Assembly (NCBI RefSeq): GCF_028649455.1
Contig: NZ_JAQSIO010000001.1
Location: 186,001 to 250,000 of the forward strand
From: Curvibacter microcysteis
GTDB taxonomy: Bacteria; Pseudomonadota; Gammaproteobacteria; Burkholderiales; Burkholderiaceae_C
Length of the DNA stretch: 64,000 nt
Direction of reading: 5' to 3'
This document shows positions 6,809 through 16,405 of the stretch, piece after piece. The translations under genes and the position numbers were made by a program. Under the pieces are notes generated by a model, which saw only the letters and a list, made by a program, of their open reading frames with translations, did not search any database and was not told where the DNA came from. How positions within the stretch are numbered: position 1 is the first letter of the stretch; the number at the start of each line of letters is the position of its first letter.

Positions 6809-9143
6809 GCCCAACCGGAGCGATGCCGACCTCTACACCTGGCGGCGAAAGTTGGAACGCGACGGCTTCAGCACAACTTTGCGCCTCGAATTAAGAGATC
6901 TCCTGTCGCCGTACATTACGCTGCAAGAGCCCATGCGCTGGGAACAGGAGGCTGATCCTTCAGCGGCGCCGATCCGAATCAGGCAGTTGGTTGACTGGGA
7001 GCTTGTCCTAGCTGCAGATCATGTGCACTCCGCTCTTCGTGACCTGTCTTCTGATACCTGGCGCGCGGCATTGCCCAAGCTTCTCGGTGACTTGCAGGGC
7101 CTGCTGAGAGATGCGTTGGACCTACTCTGGGAACTAGGCGAAGCCAACGACGAGTCAGATCGGTCGTACTGGGATATGCCTTCGATTTCCGATCATGGGC
7201 AGAACAAGGGCTTCCGCGACTGGGTCGCCTTGATCGAGTTGCTCCGCGACGCCTGGCTTGAGACGAGGGCCATCGACGCCGCATACGCTGGCGAACTGGC
7301 GCGCGCTTGGTTCGCTCAACCATACCCGACGTTCAAAAGACTCGCGCTTTTCGCAGCTAGTCACGACAGAAGCGTAGAGCCAAGTGTCTGGGTAGGGTGG
7401 CTGACAGGACACAACGCGTGGTGGCTGTGGTCAATTGAAACCAAGCGGGAGGCAATAGCGTTGCTTCGCCTACAGGGGCCGAGGCTTAGCAAGGACGGTC
7501 TGACGAGCTTAGAGGAAGCTATCCTAAAGGGTCCACCCAGAGAGAAATACACGGACGAGATGAAGCCAGAGGACTGGCAAGAACTCTGCGAATGGTGCAT
7601 ATGGCTGCGACTGGCGAAACTCCGGTCCGTTGGCGTGGAACTGGGTAACGAAGCTGGCTCGAGGCTCGAGGCACTCTCAGCTCGGTATCCGGTCTGGCAA
7701 GTGGCGCCTGACGAAAGAGACGAGTTCTCGCATTGGATGACAGGCAGCGGTGATCCCGATTTCAAGCGTGAGACGACTCCTGATCGAGCTCCTGTCAAGG
7801 CGAGGGAGTTGGTGCTGTGGCTCAAGAAGCCGCCACTAGAGAGGCCCTTCTTCCACGAGGACACCTGGCGAGACACCTGTCGCCAGCACCTCTTAAACAG
7901 CCTGTGCGCGTTGCAGCAACTGGCGACGGAAGGCGTGTGGCCAGAGCACCGCTGGCGAGAAGCCCTTCAGGTGTGGAGCGACGCGAAGCGAGCCAAGCGA
8001 TCCTGGCGGCACGCGGCGCCGCTTGTCCAGGCGATGCCGGACAGCGCGCAGCTCGCGTTGGCTCACCAGATAAGCTGGTGGCTGAAGGAGGTTTCAAACA
8101 CCTCCATCGCAGACTCGGATCTGTTGATCCGGTTGTGTCGCCGAATACTTGGTCTGGATATCGAGCCTGGCTCCGGCATTCAGCGAAACGGGCAGCCGAT
8201 CGACGAGCCTGTGACGGAGGCGATCAACCATCCAATCGGACACGCCACCCAGGCCCTGCTCAATATTTGGCTCAAGGCTGAACTGAATGACGGAGATAGA
8301 CTACGCGACGATCTGAGAGCTACTTTCACTGCACTCTGCGATACCCAAGTGCCGCGATACAGGCATGGTCGAGTGCTCCTCTGTGCTCACGTCATATCGC
8401 TCTTTCGTGTTGATCCCGCTTGGACGAAACTGTACCTTCTACCCCTCTTCGAATGGGCTCGCAGCGCGTCGGAAGCGAGAGCAGCTTGGGAGGGGTTCCT
8501 GTGGTCTCCACGGCTTTACCTGCCCCTGCTTACCGCGTTCAAGCCGGCGTTCCTCCAAACAGCTACTCACTACACCCAACTAGGGGAACACGGGCGCCAT
8601 TTTGCTGCATTCATGACTTACGCAGCCCTTGAGCCACTCGATGGCTACAGTGCCTCGGATTTCCAAGCCGCGTTCGAAGTTCTTCCGGTCGAAGGGCTTC
8701 GTGAAGCCGCACAAGCGCTGTCGCAAGCATTGGAAGGGGCTGGGGAGCAACGGGAGGAATTCTGGAAGAACAGGGTCAAGCCACTATGGCAGGCTATCTG
8801 GCCGAAATCACAGAATCTTGTCTATCCAAGTATCGCAAAGCATCTCGCCCGGCTTGCCATAGCCGCAGGCGACGAGTTTCCGGCGGCTCTTACTGCAATT
8901 AAGCCCTGGCTAATGCCCATCGAACATCCAGCCTACGTCGTAGGCCTTCTCAAGAGGGCCGGGCACTGCCGACGGTTTGGCGGAGCTTCACTCAAGCTCC
9001 TTGCGGCCATCATGCAGGATCAGCCGTGGGGTTGGGATGAGATTGACCTCTGCTTAGACGAGATTACAGACTGCGACCCACTTCTCATAAACGAGCCGCG
9101 TTTCCGGCGCTTACGCGAGCAAGGGCGCCCGCGTAGAGGGTAG
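6594..9143 (+). CDS. SIR2-domain protein, C-terminal part (frameshifted)
   Basis: Continuation of the SIR2 protein after the G9 run. Residues from about 13 on (GGGQLEDRWSWLIERKLDEL) follow smoothly from the upstream ...DPALVLWLAKRG. The 835 or so residues are Trp-rich and helical, with no signal peptide or membrane segment. I recognise no catalytic motif. Long helical C-terminal regions of this kind act as phage sensors or oligomerisation parts in defence-associated sirtuins, so a sensing role is an inference. The ATG at 6594 has no ribosome binding site, so independent translation is doubtful. No partner gene follows; the next gene is on the other strand. Confidence 0.7.
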   Translation: MTPLSCFGLQKGGGQLEDRWSWLIERKLDELNGLERDGKVAELAAIRINAPNAIPSPLMCQLWRMLLAGRVKPNRSDADLYTWRRKLERDGFSTTLRLELRDLLSPYITLQEPMRWEQEADPSAAPIRIRQLVDWELVLAADHVHSALRDLSSDTWRAALPKLLGDLQGLLRDALDLLWELGEANDESDRSYWDMPSISDHGQNKGFRDWVALIELLRDAWLETRAIDAAYAGELARAWFAQPYPTFKRLALFAASHDRSVEPSVWVGWLTGHNAWWLWSIETKREAIALLRLQGPRLSKDGLTSLEEAILKGPPREKYTDEMKPEDWQELCEWCIWLRLAKLRSVGVELGNEAGSRLEALSARYPVWQVAPDERDEFSHWMTGSGDPDFKRETTPDRAPVKARELVLWLKKPPLERPFFHEDTWRDTCRQHLLNSLCALQQLATEGVWPEHRWREALQVWSDAKRAKRSWRHAAPLVQAMPDSAQLALAHQISWWLKEVSNTSIADSDLLIRLCRRILGLDIEPGSGIQRNGQPIDEPVTEAINHPIGHATQALLNIWLKAELNDGDRLRDDLRATFTALCDTQVPRYRHGRVLLCAHVISLFRVDPAWTKLYLLPLFEWARSASEARAAWEGFLWSPRLYLPLLTAFKPAFLQTATHYTQLGEHGRHFAAFMTYAALEPLDGYSASDFQAAFEVLPVEGLREAAQALSQALEGAGEQREEFWKNRVKPLWQAIWPKSQNLVYPSIAKHLARLAIAAGDEFPAALTAIKPWLMPIEHPAYVVGLLKRAGHCRRFGGASLKLLAAIMQDQPWGWDEIDLCLDEITDCDPLLINEPRFRRLREQGRPRRG
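6627..6635 (+). repeat. homopolymer run of nine G inside the SIR2 gene
   Basis: CAAAAA is followed by nine G and CAGCT. The run is exactly where the two halves of the SIR2 reading frame separate. Eight G would join them. Such runs are prone to slipped-strand mutation, and also to sequencing error. Confidence 0.85.
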
Positions 9144-9425
9144 ACCGGGAGCGCTGCGGACACGTTTAACTACAGAGCAGGCTTGCCATCTGAAATCGTC
9201 GGACCGGTTCACTTAAGGTAGCGGCTGTTCGAAATTGCACTGGTGCTTGGACTGAACGTCAGCTTGGTGACGATTTGCGCATGTTCGTCCATCATGGGCA
9301 ACTAACCGCTTCCGCTGCATAGCCGACATCATCGGCCACCAATTGACATCAGCTGAACTCGAACATCCCACTCAGGCCAATTGCCTGGCTGTTCGTGATC
9401 CACGAACAGCCCCCACTAAATCAGC
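9144..9425. other. intergenic between the SIR2 and hipA genes
   Basis: Convergent gene ends flank this stretch. No gene, repeat or strong terminator was recognised. Confidence 0.4.
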
Positions 9426-10685
9426 TCAGCAAAACTCTCGCCTCTGCAACCTCAGCCACTCCCGATCAATGCTCGCTGTCAGTTGCTCCAAATCAGCCTG
9501 ATCAACGCCTTGTTGCTCAAAGTGCTGGGCCCACCCATCCACCGTGCGCGCCACCTGTTGAACCAGCGCCAAGGCACGAGGACGCTTGATCCCGTACTCG
9601 CTCAGCTCGGAGAGTGCGTTCTCCAGTGTGGACTCCGCGCCCCCTGCCCCCACGGACATGGCTTGGTAGCCCAGGTTTTGCATCGTCGGGACCACATCAA
9701 AAGCGGGCGAGAGCCCGTAGTAGCCATCAAACCCCAAGCGCACGCAATGGTTACGCTCATGGTCATCGGTGTTGTCCATGAGGATGTTGAAGACCATGCG
9801 CTTGAACAGCTCCTCCCTCATGGCCACTTGCTGATCGGGGTTCGCTAAACGCAGCAAGACCGTCGCCAAGGCGCCGTAGCTTTCACTCAAGCCCGCCGCG
9901 GTCAGAACGGTTTTGGCCGAGAGGCAATGGATGCGAAAGCCACCGAACCGATCAAAGCGCTGAATCGTCAAGGCATGCCGCTTTTTGCCTTGCAGGCGTG
10001 GCAGCGGCAGCACAGCGGTGCTGGCGACGTTGATGCCCGCCCGGGCCGCCAAGGTCATCGAGGCGTGCTCAATCAGTGGGGTGTCGACCGGATCGACGAT
10101 CTCGCTGAACTTGATCACGCACGGGCCATCGTCCGTTTGCAAAAGCGCCTTGGGTCGGGCGCCTCCCAGCGTGGCGCCCGGGCGCACCAGGCGTTGAATC
10201 TCGGGCGTGATGACGGCGTGCGACTGCACATCTTCGATGGCTTGGGCCAGGCGCCCCAAGTCAGCCAGCTGGGCATACGGCCCATGGGTTCTGGGAAGGT
10301 AGTGCTCCGCCGAGACAGACACACCGAGGGCCCCAAAACGGTCGTCGCCGGCAAACAGCAGCATCTCCAAGATCGACAACCTCGAGGGCCGATCCAGGTG
10401 CCGAATGATGCGCTCGCCCCAGCGATCGGGTCTGGCGTCGTCGACCGCGCCGGGCGCACTGCCTCGCAGGCCGGCACTGAATGTCTGGCCCGCGATGATC
10501 GGCAAGTCCTCGCTCAAGGCGAAGTTCCACCAAGTCGGTGCGTAAGACAACGTGGCGCAGTCGCTGACCAGGTGCGACAACTTCAACTCACCCACCAGCC
10601 TCGGGTTGGCAGGGTCCACCAGGATCCAGAGGTACAGGGTGTCCTGTGGCGTGTAAGTTTCAGGGGCGATGCCGACGCCACTCAT
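9426..10685 (-). CDS. hipA: HipA-family Ser/Thr kinase toxin
   Basis: Kinase toxin of a type II toxin-antitoxin system; HipA of E. coli phosphorylates glutamyl-tRNA synthetase. In the 419 residues: an N-terminal HipA-like domain, a Gly-rich GGARPKA loop at 174-180 (ATP binding), the catalytic loop NTDDHERNH at 305-313 with D308 as likely base, and the metal-binding D330 in FDVVP. All key residues are present. A GGAGG site lies nine bases before the ATG, which overlaps the antitoxin stop by four bases, so the two are co-translated. The gene order antitoxin-toxin is the usual one. Substrate unknown. Confidence 0.9.
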   Translation of the reverse strand: MSGVGIAPETYTPQDTLYLWILVDPANPRLVGELKLSHLVSDCATLSYAPTWWNFALSEDLPIIAGQTFSAGLRGSAPGAVDDARPDRWGERIIRHLDRPSRLSILEMLLFAGDDRFGALGVSVSAEHYLPRTHGPYAQLADLGRLAQAIEDVQSHAVITPEIQRLVRPGATLGGARPKALLQTDDGPCVIKFSEIVDPVDTPLIEHASMTLAARAGINVASTAVLPLPRLQGKKRHALTIQRFDRFGGFRIHCLSAKTVLTAAGLSESYGALATVLLRLANPDQQVAMREELFKRMVFNILMDNTDDHERNHCVRLGFDGYYGLSPAFDVVPTMQNLGYQAMSVGAGGAESTLENALSELSEYGIKRPRALALVQQVARTVDGWAQHFEQQGVDQADLEQLTASIDREWLRLQRREFC

Positions 10686-11290
10686 GGAAACCTCCGCCCG
10701 GTTGGCGATGGCGGTGTGCCAGCGGCTGGGTGCCGTGGGTCTGTGCTTGCCACGGCTGTGCAGCCGTGGTTTGGCCCTGCCAGCGCGGGCGACCCATGAG
10801 GGTCAAGCGCAGCTTCTGCCTTCACCGCAAGACTTGGCTGGATCAAGGCGGCGACCTCGGCCTCAGAGCGCATCCCCAGCAGATCCGCCATTCCCCGGGA
10901 GGCGGCTGCCAGGACCGAGGCAGTGTTCGTCTTGGCGGGGTCAACCGCAGGCTCTTGAGATTTCGAGGCTTTCACCCCGCCCCTGCGGGGGCGGATTCGC
11001 GTCACCTCGCCCTCAAGGGCGGCGTGATCGTTCAACGGCGCAATCAAATCCGCCAAGCCTGCACGGGGGTTGATCAACCAGATGCACATCACGTAAGTGG
11101 CCATGGCAACGGAGGGGTCGCCACGCTCGATCCGCGCCATGGTGGGCTGCGACACACCCAGCCTCTCAGCCCACTGGGCTTGTGTTTCTCGCCGCCGCTT
11201 TCGCGCGATGACGATGTACTGCCCCAAAAGCTCAATCTGCTTGACGACCGCTTGGGGATAGTCTTCGGGCTTGGTGTTTTGCCTTGGCAT
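10682..11290 (-). CDS. hipB: HipB-like XRE-family antitoxin
   Basis: DNA-binding antitoxin and autorepressor of the hipA gene. The helix-turn-helix lies at about residues 36-58 (QAQWAERLGVSQPTMARIER). The 202 residues are twice the usual HipB length (about 90). The region after residue 95 is low-complexity and Ala/Pro-rich, ending PTGRRFP, and may be a disordered tail that plugs or contacts the toxin, or a frame extended by loss of an earlier stop. The operon is antitoxin first, with a four-base overlap. Direct repeats upstream are candidate operators. Confidence 0.8.
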   Translation of the reverse strand: MPRQNTKPEDYPQAVVKQIELLGQYIVIARKRRRETQAQWAERLGVSQPTMARIERGDPSVAMATYVMCIWLINPRAGLADLIAPLNDHAALEGEVTRIRPRRGGVKASKSQEPAVDPAKTNTASVLAAASRGMADLLGMRSEAEVAALIQPSLAVKAEAALDPHGSPALAGPNHGCTAVASTDPRHPAAGTPPSPTGRRFP

Positions 11291-11311
11291 CCATAGATGT
11301 TATCAAAGATC

Positions 11312-11467
11312 GAATAAATAAAACTTTATGAATATTAAATGAAGCGCCCTGCCCCTGTGAAAGGCAGGTCAGCGCGCAGGCACTCAAGCCATGAAGCGCA
11401 AGCACACTTCAATCAAAAATTCATTGATGGTCTTAAAAGTCGATTTATCAAACTTCTATGAATAATT
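11312..11467. promoter_or_regulatory. AT-rich direct repeats upstream of hipBA
   Basis: Two related stretches of about 26 bp, at 11312-11337 and 11440-11467, share the pattern TCGA...AAACTT-TATGAATA. They lie 22 and 150 bp ahead of the antitoxin start in otherwise GC-rich DNA. Autoregulated antitoxins usually bind repeats of this kind. They do not match the E. coli HipB operator. Confidence 0.45.
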
Positions 11468-11522
11468 TGTCACTTCTTCCCCACGCTGCACGCTGGGCCA
11501 GCCCTTCAGGCGCAGCGTGCCT

Positions 11523-12500
11523 TCAGTAGCCCACGGCAGGATCCACCACGTCCAGCAAAGGCTGGCCGGCCAGCCAGCGGCGCAGGTTGTCCAACACCTT
11601 GGCACTGGTCACTTGCTGCACCTCGCCTGCAGACCATGACAAATGGGGGCTCAAGCGCACAGCGGGGTGCGTGTAGAGCCGGTGACCGTCAGGCAAAGGC
11701 TCAGGGTAAACAGCGTCCAGCGTGGCCGCGCCGATGCGACCACTGTCCAGCGCGGCCAGCAAAGCCTCCTGATCGATCAGGCGACCGCGTGCGATGTTCA
11801 CCAAGTGCAGGCCAGGGCGCGCATGCGCCAGGGTCTGGGCGTTGAGCAAGCCTTCCGTCTCTGCCGTGATGGGCAGGGCCAGCACCAGGTGGTCGGACTC
11901 GGCCAGCAAGGCGGCCAGCGACTCGGCACGGCGCACACCGGGTAAAAACTCCCCCGCGTCCGAGCGGCGCAGCGCCGACACCGTCATGCCAAACGCCAGC
12001 GCCAATTGGGCCACCTGACGCCCAATGGCGCCAAAGCCCAACAAGCCCAGGTGTTGGCCGTGCAGCAGGCCCAGAGGCTGTTGCTCGGCACGCTGAAACT
12101 CGCGCCGCCAGGCCTCGCTACTCTGTACCCAGCGCGTGTCCAAGGCCTTGTTATGGGCCAGCAGGGCGGCGAAGACGTATTCGGCAATGGGCAGGGCGGC
12201 CACGCCGCGCGCGCAACTGACCTGGGCAACGTCAAAGATCCAGGGCGGAAAAAAGTCGATGCCCACCGACGCCGTCTGCACCCAGCGCAAGCGCCCTGGC
12301 CAACCCGCAGGCGGGGCCTTTGGCGCCTGGCGCCAGCCATTGCGCGGGGCGGTCAACAACACGTCCGCCTCATGGGCCCGCTCCCAGGCGGGCGTGTGCT
12401 CGTCGTTGATCACGCGAAGGCCTGGCCCCAGAGCCTCGATGGCGCGGCCCGTGACCTCGCCCAACTGGTTCAAGACCACCAAGGGCTGATCAGCACCCAT
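11523..12500 (-). CDS. D-2-hydroxyacid dehydrogenase, NAD(P)-dependent
   Basis: Interconverts a 2-keto acid and a D-2-hydroxy acid. The 325 residues are normal for the family. The Rossmann motif GFGAIG is at 155-160. The catalytic set is Arg238 (NIARGR), Glu267 (VYPEPLP) and His286 (SPHLSW). Cytosolic. The ATG follows a GGAG. It is the last gene of the minus-strand organosulfur block, 66 bp after the TauD-like gene, so it may handle a 2-oxo acid or aldehyde-derived acid left after desulfonation. That assignment is an inference; substrate not deducible. Confidence 0.85.
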   Translation of the reverse strand: MGADQPLVVLNQLGEVTGRAIEALGPGLRVINDEHTPAWERAHEADVLLTAPRNGWRQAPKAPPAGWPGRLRWVQTASVGIDFFPPWIFDVAQVSCARGVAALPIAEYVFAALLAHNKALDTRWVQSSEAWRREFQRAEQQPLGLLHGQHLGLLGFGAIGRQVAQLALAFGMTVSALRRSDAGEFLPGVRRAESLAALLAESDHLVLALPITAETEGLLNAQTLAHARPGLHLVNIARGRLIDQEALLAALDSGRIGAATLDAVYPEPLPDGHRLYTHPAVRLSPHLSWSAGEVQQVTSAKVLDNLRRWLAGQPLLDVVDPAVGY

Positions 12501-12566
12501 GCCGACTCCCGTTCAATGCGGCTTGCGTAAGCACTGCCGCAACGGCACATCCCGAAATGAGCACGT

Positions 12567-13475
12567 TCATACCCCCGCCACACGAACACGGCTGCGTTGG
12601 CCGTCCACCGACACCGGCACATCGCCCGCCACGGTCACGCGGCGCACCACGCGATGGGCATCGCCGTAATCGTTGATCGCGTAGTGCTGGGTGGCGCGGT
12701 TGTCCCAGATCGCCACATCGCCCGGGCTCCAGCGCCAACGCACCGTGTTCTCCAAGCGCGTGATGTGGGCCTGGAAGATGGCCAGCAGATGCTGACTGTC
12801 ATGGCCGTTGTAGCCCAGGAAGCGCTTGATGAAGTGGCCCGCCACCAAGGTGCGTTCACCGGTTTCGGGGTGCACGCGCACCAAGGGGTGCTCCGCTTCG
12901 ATCAGGCGCGAGGTGAAGATCTCACGGTACTTCTTGCCGCCATGTGCACCGGGTTCAGCCCGCGTGGCGGCGTAGTCGTAGTCATTGCCGTGCAGGGCCC
13001 ACAGCTGGTCGGCCAACGCCTTGAGCGCGGGAGGCAGTTCATCGTAGGCCGCTGCCGTGTTGGCCCAAACCGTATCACCCCCATGGCTGGGCAAGGTCAC
13101 GGCACGCAGCACCGCGACCTGCGGGTAGGCCGCCTCAAAGGTGACGTCGGTGTGCCAGGAGTCGGCCCGACCGCCATGCTGCGAGTCCAGCTCCAAAATT
13201 TGAGTGCCGTCGCGCGAGGGCACGGTCGGGTGGGGCACCAGCTCGCCAAACAAGCGGGCAAAAGCCTGGTGCTCAGCGTCGTCCAGGTGTTGCTGGCCTT
13301 TGAAAAAGAGCACCTTGTGGCGCAGCAGTGCCCGCTTCAGTGCGGCAAAAGTGGACGGCGCCAATTGGCCAGACAGGCGCAGGCCACGCACCTCAGCCCC
13401 CAGCTTACCGGCCAGCGGCACGGTCTCCAGGCTCACGACTTCAGATGAAACAGGTTCGGACAGAACAGCACTCAT
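12567..13475 (-). CDS. TauD/TfdA-family Fe(II)/2-oxoglutarate dioxygenase
   Basis: Hydroxylates the carbon next to a sulfonate or sulfate group (or related substrate), so that the product breaks down to sulfite or sulfate plus an aldehyde. The facial triad is seen as H108-T-D110 and H264; Arg275 is placed to bind 2-oxoglutarate. The 302-residue form starts at the ATG after AAGGAG; a longer frame upstream has no support. Family members include TauD (taurine) and AtsK (alkyl sulfates); the sequence does not decide. Its place behind a flavin monooxygenase and binding-protein genes fits organosulfur scavenging. Confidence 0.88.
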   Translation of the reverse strand: MSAVLSEPVSSEVVSLETVPLAGKLGAEVRGLRLSGQLAPSTFAALKRALLRHKVLFFKGQQHLDDAEHQAFARLFGELVPHPTVPSRDGTQILELDSQHGGRADSWHTDVTFEAAYPQVAVLRAVTLPSHGGDTVWANTAAAYDELPPALKALADQLWALHGNDYDYAATRAEPGAHGGKKYREIFTSRLIEAEHPLVRVHPETGERTLVAGHFIKRFLGYNGHDSQHLLAIFQAHITRLENTVRWRWSPGDVAIWDNRATQHYAINDYGDAHRVVRRVTVAGDVPVSVDGQRSRVRVAGV

Positions 13476-13720
13476 GGGACACTCCTTGATAAGGTGGACA
13501 ACGGTGATCAGGGCTCTACCGTAGGGGGCTGAGGTCTTGGTGCGAACGAAGAAATCAGTCCATCGATATGCGCCGCCTGAGGCCTGGCGGCATCCTGCTG
13601 GGGCCGCGTTCGGCTCACCAAGCAACGGGCACAGCCCTGCGCGCTCCACCGCACACGAGCTCAGCCACAGGGCGGCCGGGCATGCCGGTCGCCCTCCCCT
13701 CCTCCTCTTCTCTCGTGGCC

Positions 13721-15109
13721 TCAGGCCGCCTGGGCCTGGGCCGCGTAACGGCTCTCTGGTCGGGCCAAGCCCAGGTTTTCGCGCAGGGTGCGGCCCTCGT
13801 AAGCGGTGCGGAACAGGCCGCGCTTTTGCAGCTCAGGAACCACCAGATCGACAAACTCGTTGAGCGACTGCGGCAACACCGGCGGCATGATGTTGAAGCC
13901 GTCGGCCGCGCCGTTCTCGAACCACTCCTGCATGCGGTCGGCAATGGTTTGGGGTGTGCCCACCACCACCCAGTGGCCACGCGCACCGGCCAGGTACTGG
14001 TACAGCTCGCGCACGGTGAAGCCCTCGCGCCGAGCCAGCTCGATCACCACATGGGCGCGGCTGTTGATGCCGGGCGGCAGCTCGGGGTAATACGGCGGCG
14101 GGGCCTCCAGGTCCCAGCGGCTCAAGTCCTCGTTGGGCCAGAACGGCAACAGCGTGGCCAGGCCCACCGAGGGGTGGATCAAGGCCTGCAGCTCGGCCCA
14201 CTTGGCCTGCGCTTCTTCTTCGGTGCGGCCGATCACTGGTGAGATGCCGGGCAGCACCAGCAACTGTTCTGGGCGACGCCCGTACTTGGCCAGGCGGCCC
14301 TTGACGTCGCGGTAGAAGGCTTGCGCTTCGGCCAAGCTGGTCCAGGCGGTGAAGATAGCCTCGGCACTGGCGGCGGCCAGCTCTTTGCCATCTTCGGATG
14401 AGCCCGCCTGCACGATCACCGGGTGCCCTTGCGGCGGGCGCTCCAGGTTCAGCGGCCCCTTGACCTTGAAGTACCTGCCGACGTGGTTGAGGGTGTGCAG
14501 CTTGTCGGGGTCAAAGTAGACGCCACTGGCCTTGTCGCGCTGGAAGGCGTCGTCCTCAAAGCTGTCCCACAGGCCTTTGACCACGTCGACAAACTCGTGC
14601 GCGCGTTCATAGCGCTGGGCCGGGTCCGGGTGGGCGGCCAAGCCGAAATTGCCGTGCACATTGTCGGCACTGGTGGTGACCACATTCCAGGCCGCGCGGC
14701 CCTTGCTGATGTGGTCCAGCGAGGCAAACTTGCGCGCCAGCAAAAAGGGGTCTTCGTAGGTGGTCGAGGCGGTGGCCACAAAGCCGATGTGGCGCGTCAC
14801 CGCCGACAGTGCCGCCCACAGCGTGACGGGCTCAAAGTACGACATGCGCCCCTGGCGGCTCAGCGACTCAGCATCGCCCCGGTGCCAGACGCCCGGGCTG
14901 TCGGCCACAAACACTTGGTCGAACAGGCCACGCTCAGCGGTCTGGGCCAGCTCGATGTAGTGGTCGATGTTGACGCCAGCATCGGCCTGGGCGTCAGGGT
15001 GGCGCCAGGCTGCAATGTGGTGGCCGGTGGCCATGATGAAAGCGCCCAGGCGCAGCTGGCGCGGGGCGGGGGTCGAGGTAGGGGTCGAGGTGGGTTCAGT
15101 GGCGCTCAT
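13721..15109 (-). CDS. NtaA/SnaA/DszA-family flavin-dependent monooxygenase
   Basis: FMNH2-dependent monooxygenase of the luciferase-like superfamily. The 462 residues, the start [20 protein letters not shown] and segments such as DQVFVAD and [11 protein letters not shown] are typical of the subfamily with nitrilotriacetate monooxygenase, dibenzothiophene sulfone monooxygenase and dimethylsulfide monooxygenase (DmoA), rather than of the shorter SsuD. A separate flavin reductase would be needed and is not in the window. The chosen ATG follows AAGGAG. The context of sulfonate-type transport and sulfite dehydrogenase genes favours a C-S cleaving role; the exact substrate is open. Confidence 0.85.
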   Translation of the reverse strand: MSATEPTSTPTSTPAPRQLRLGAFIMATGHHIAAWRHPDAQADAGVNIDHYIELAQTAERGLFDQVFVADSPGVWHRGDAESLSRQGRMSYFEPVTLWAALSAVTRHIGFVATASTTYEDPFLLARKFASLDHISKGRAAWNVVTTSADNVHGNFGLAAHPDPAQRYERAHEFVDVVKGLWDSFEDDAFQRDKASGVYFDPDKLHTLNHVGRYFKVKGPLNLERPPQGHPVIVQAGSSEDGKELAAASAEAIFTAWTSLAEAQAFYRDVKGRLAKYGRRPEQLLVLPGISPVIGRTEEEAQAKWAELQALIHPSVGLATLLPFWPNEDLSRWDLEAPPPYYPELPPGINSRAHVVIELARREGFTVRELYQYLAGARGHWVVVGTPQTIADRMQEWFENGAADGFNIMPPVLPQSLNEFVDLVVPELQKRGLFRTAYEGRTLRENLGLARPESRYAAQAQAA

Positions 15110-15137
15110 GCGCGGTCTCCTTGGGGTGTTGGACTCA

Positions 15138-16244
15138 TCAGCGGGCAGCGGCCAGAGCCTGGCTGCCACTCAATTCGCCATTGGCGGCGTACTCCGGCCA
15201 GTAGCCTTCGAGCTTCTGGGCCTTGAGGGCGGCGTCCAGGAAACGCCGGTCAAACCAGGTGTCGATATCGGGCTGCTTGCGGATCAGCTTGAGCTTGAAA
15301 GACTCTTCGCTGGCGTCCTTGTAGCGGGCCACCAGGAAGGGGTCGAGCAGGGGCGACACGCGCACCCGCAGCGGCTGGCCAATGAAGTCCTCGCGCCAGT
15401 ACTTCTCGGGCAGTTCGGCCTTGCCCCATTGGGCAAACAGGTCGGCGCGCTGGGCCTCCTCCGAATAGGCGCGCGCCGTGCGCACCACCACATTGACCAC
15501 CCGCTGCACCAAGGCCGGTTGCTGGGTGGCGAATTCTTCGGTGGCCAGCAACACCGTCTGGCGCGTGTAGCGGTACGAGTCCTGGGCGGCCGACCACACC
15601 ACTTTGGCCACCCCCTTGTCGCGCAGGGCAAACAAGTCGACATAGCCGAAGGCAGCATCGATGTCGCGCGTGGTCAGGGCGGCCTGGGCGCCGGCCGGGT
15701 CGAGGTTGATCAGCTTCAGGTCGCTCTCACGCAAGCCCTTGGCGGCCAAGGCGCGCACGGCCGACAGGTGCAGGTTGGTGCCCTTCCATACCGCCACGCG
15801 CTTGCCACGCAGGTCCTCCAGGCGGGTGATGGGCGAATCTGGTGGCACGCCCAGGTACAGGCCGTTGCGCACGCCCGATCCCAGGATGATGCGGGTCTTG
15901 ACGCCATTGGCACGGTGCACGATGGAGGGCAGGTCGCCCTGCCAGGCCAGGTCGAGCTGGCGGTTCACCAGGGCCTCGTTGACGGCCGGGCCTGCACCCT
16001 TGAAGAAGATCCAGTCGACCTTGATGCCGTCTTTTTCAAACTCTTTTTCAAGCAGCCCTTGGGCGTTGACCAGGCCCACGGTGGAGCCGCCCGTGCGCGG
16101 TGGCTGGCCCACACCGCCATTGGCCACGCCAATGCGGATCACGTCGGGTCGGGTGCCCTGGGCCCAGCTGGGGGCCACTGCGGCCGCGGCGGCCAGGCTC
16201 AGGGCCTGCAGCGCATGGCGGCGGTGGAGTGCTTTCAGGTTCAT
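15138..16244 (-). CDS. SsuA-like ABC substrate-binding protein (copy 1)
   Basis: Periplasmic binding protein of the aliphatic sulfonate/nitrate/taurine family (NrtA/SsuA), about 368 residues. It has a signal peptide (HRRHALQALSLAAAAAVAPS, cut near WAQG), then the core RPDVIRIGVANGGVGQPPRT. AGGA precedes the ATG at 16244. It is paralogous to the protein at 21092-22168: both share GLV/AHA-KG..EEFKKDG and DWIFFKGAGPAVNEAL segments. It lies between the cytochrome and the monooxygenase, away from the permeases, so it may give the same transporter a second ligand range. Confidence 0.88.
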   Translation of the reverse strand: MNLKALHRRHALQALSLAAAAAVAPSWAQGTRPDVIRIGVANGGVGQPPRTGGSTVGLVNAQGLLEKEFEKDGIKVDWIFFKGAGPAVNEALVNRQLDLAWQGDLPSIVHRANGVKTRIILGSGVRNGLYLGVPPDSPITRLEDLRGKRVAVWKGTNLHLSAVRALAAKGLRESDLKLINLDPAGAQAALTTRDIDAAFGYVDLFALRDKGVAKVVWSAAQDSYRYTRQTVLLATEEFATQQPALVQRVVNVVVRTARAYSEEAQRADLFAQWGKAELPEKYWREDFIGQPLRVRVSPLLDPFLVARYKDASEESFKLKLIRKQPDIDTWFDRRFLDAALKAQKLEGYWPEYAANGELSGSQALAAAR

Positions 16245-16405
16245 GCCAATCATCCTGCGAATGCCGCCCCCACGGGCGGCTTGGGCCCCACCTTAGGGGA
16301 GGCTCGGGCCGCCGGGAACGCAGCAAAACGGATTTGTATATGCGGGGATTCCAAGGCGGCACGGCGCAGCGCAGCGGGCCCGGGCGCCCTCCCCTGCACC
16401 GCGTC

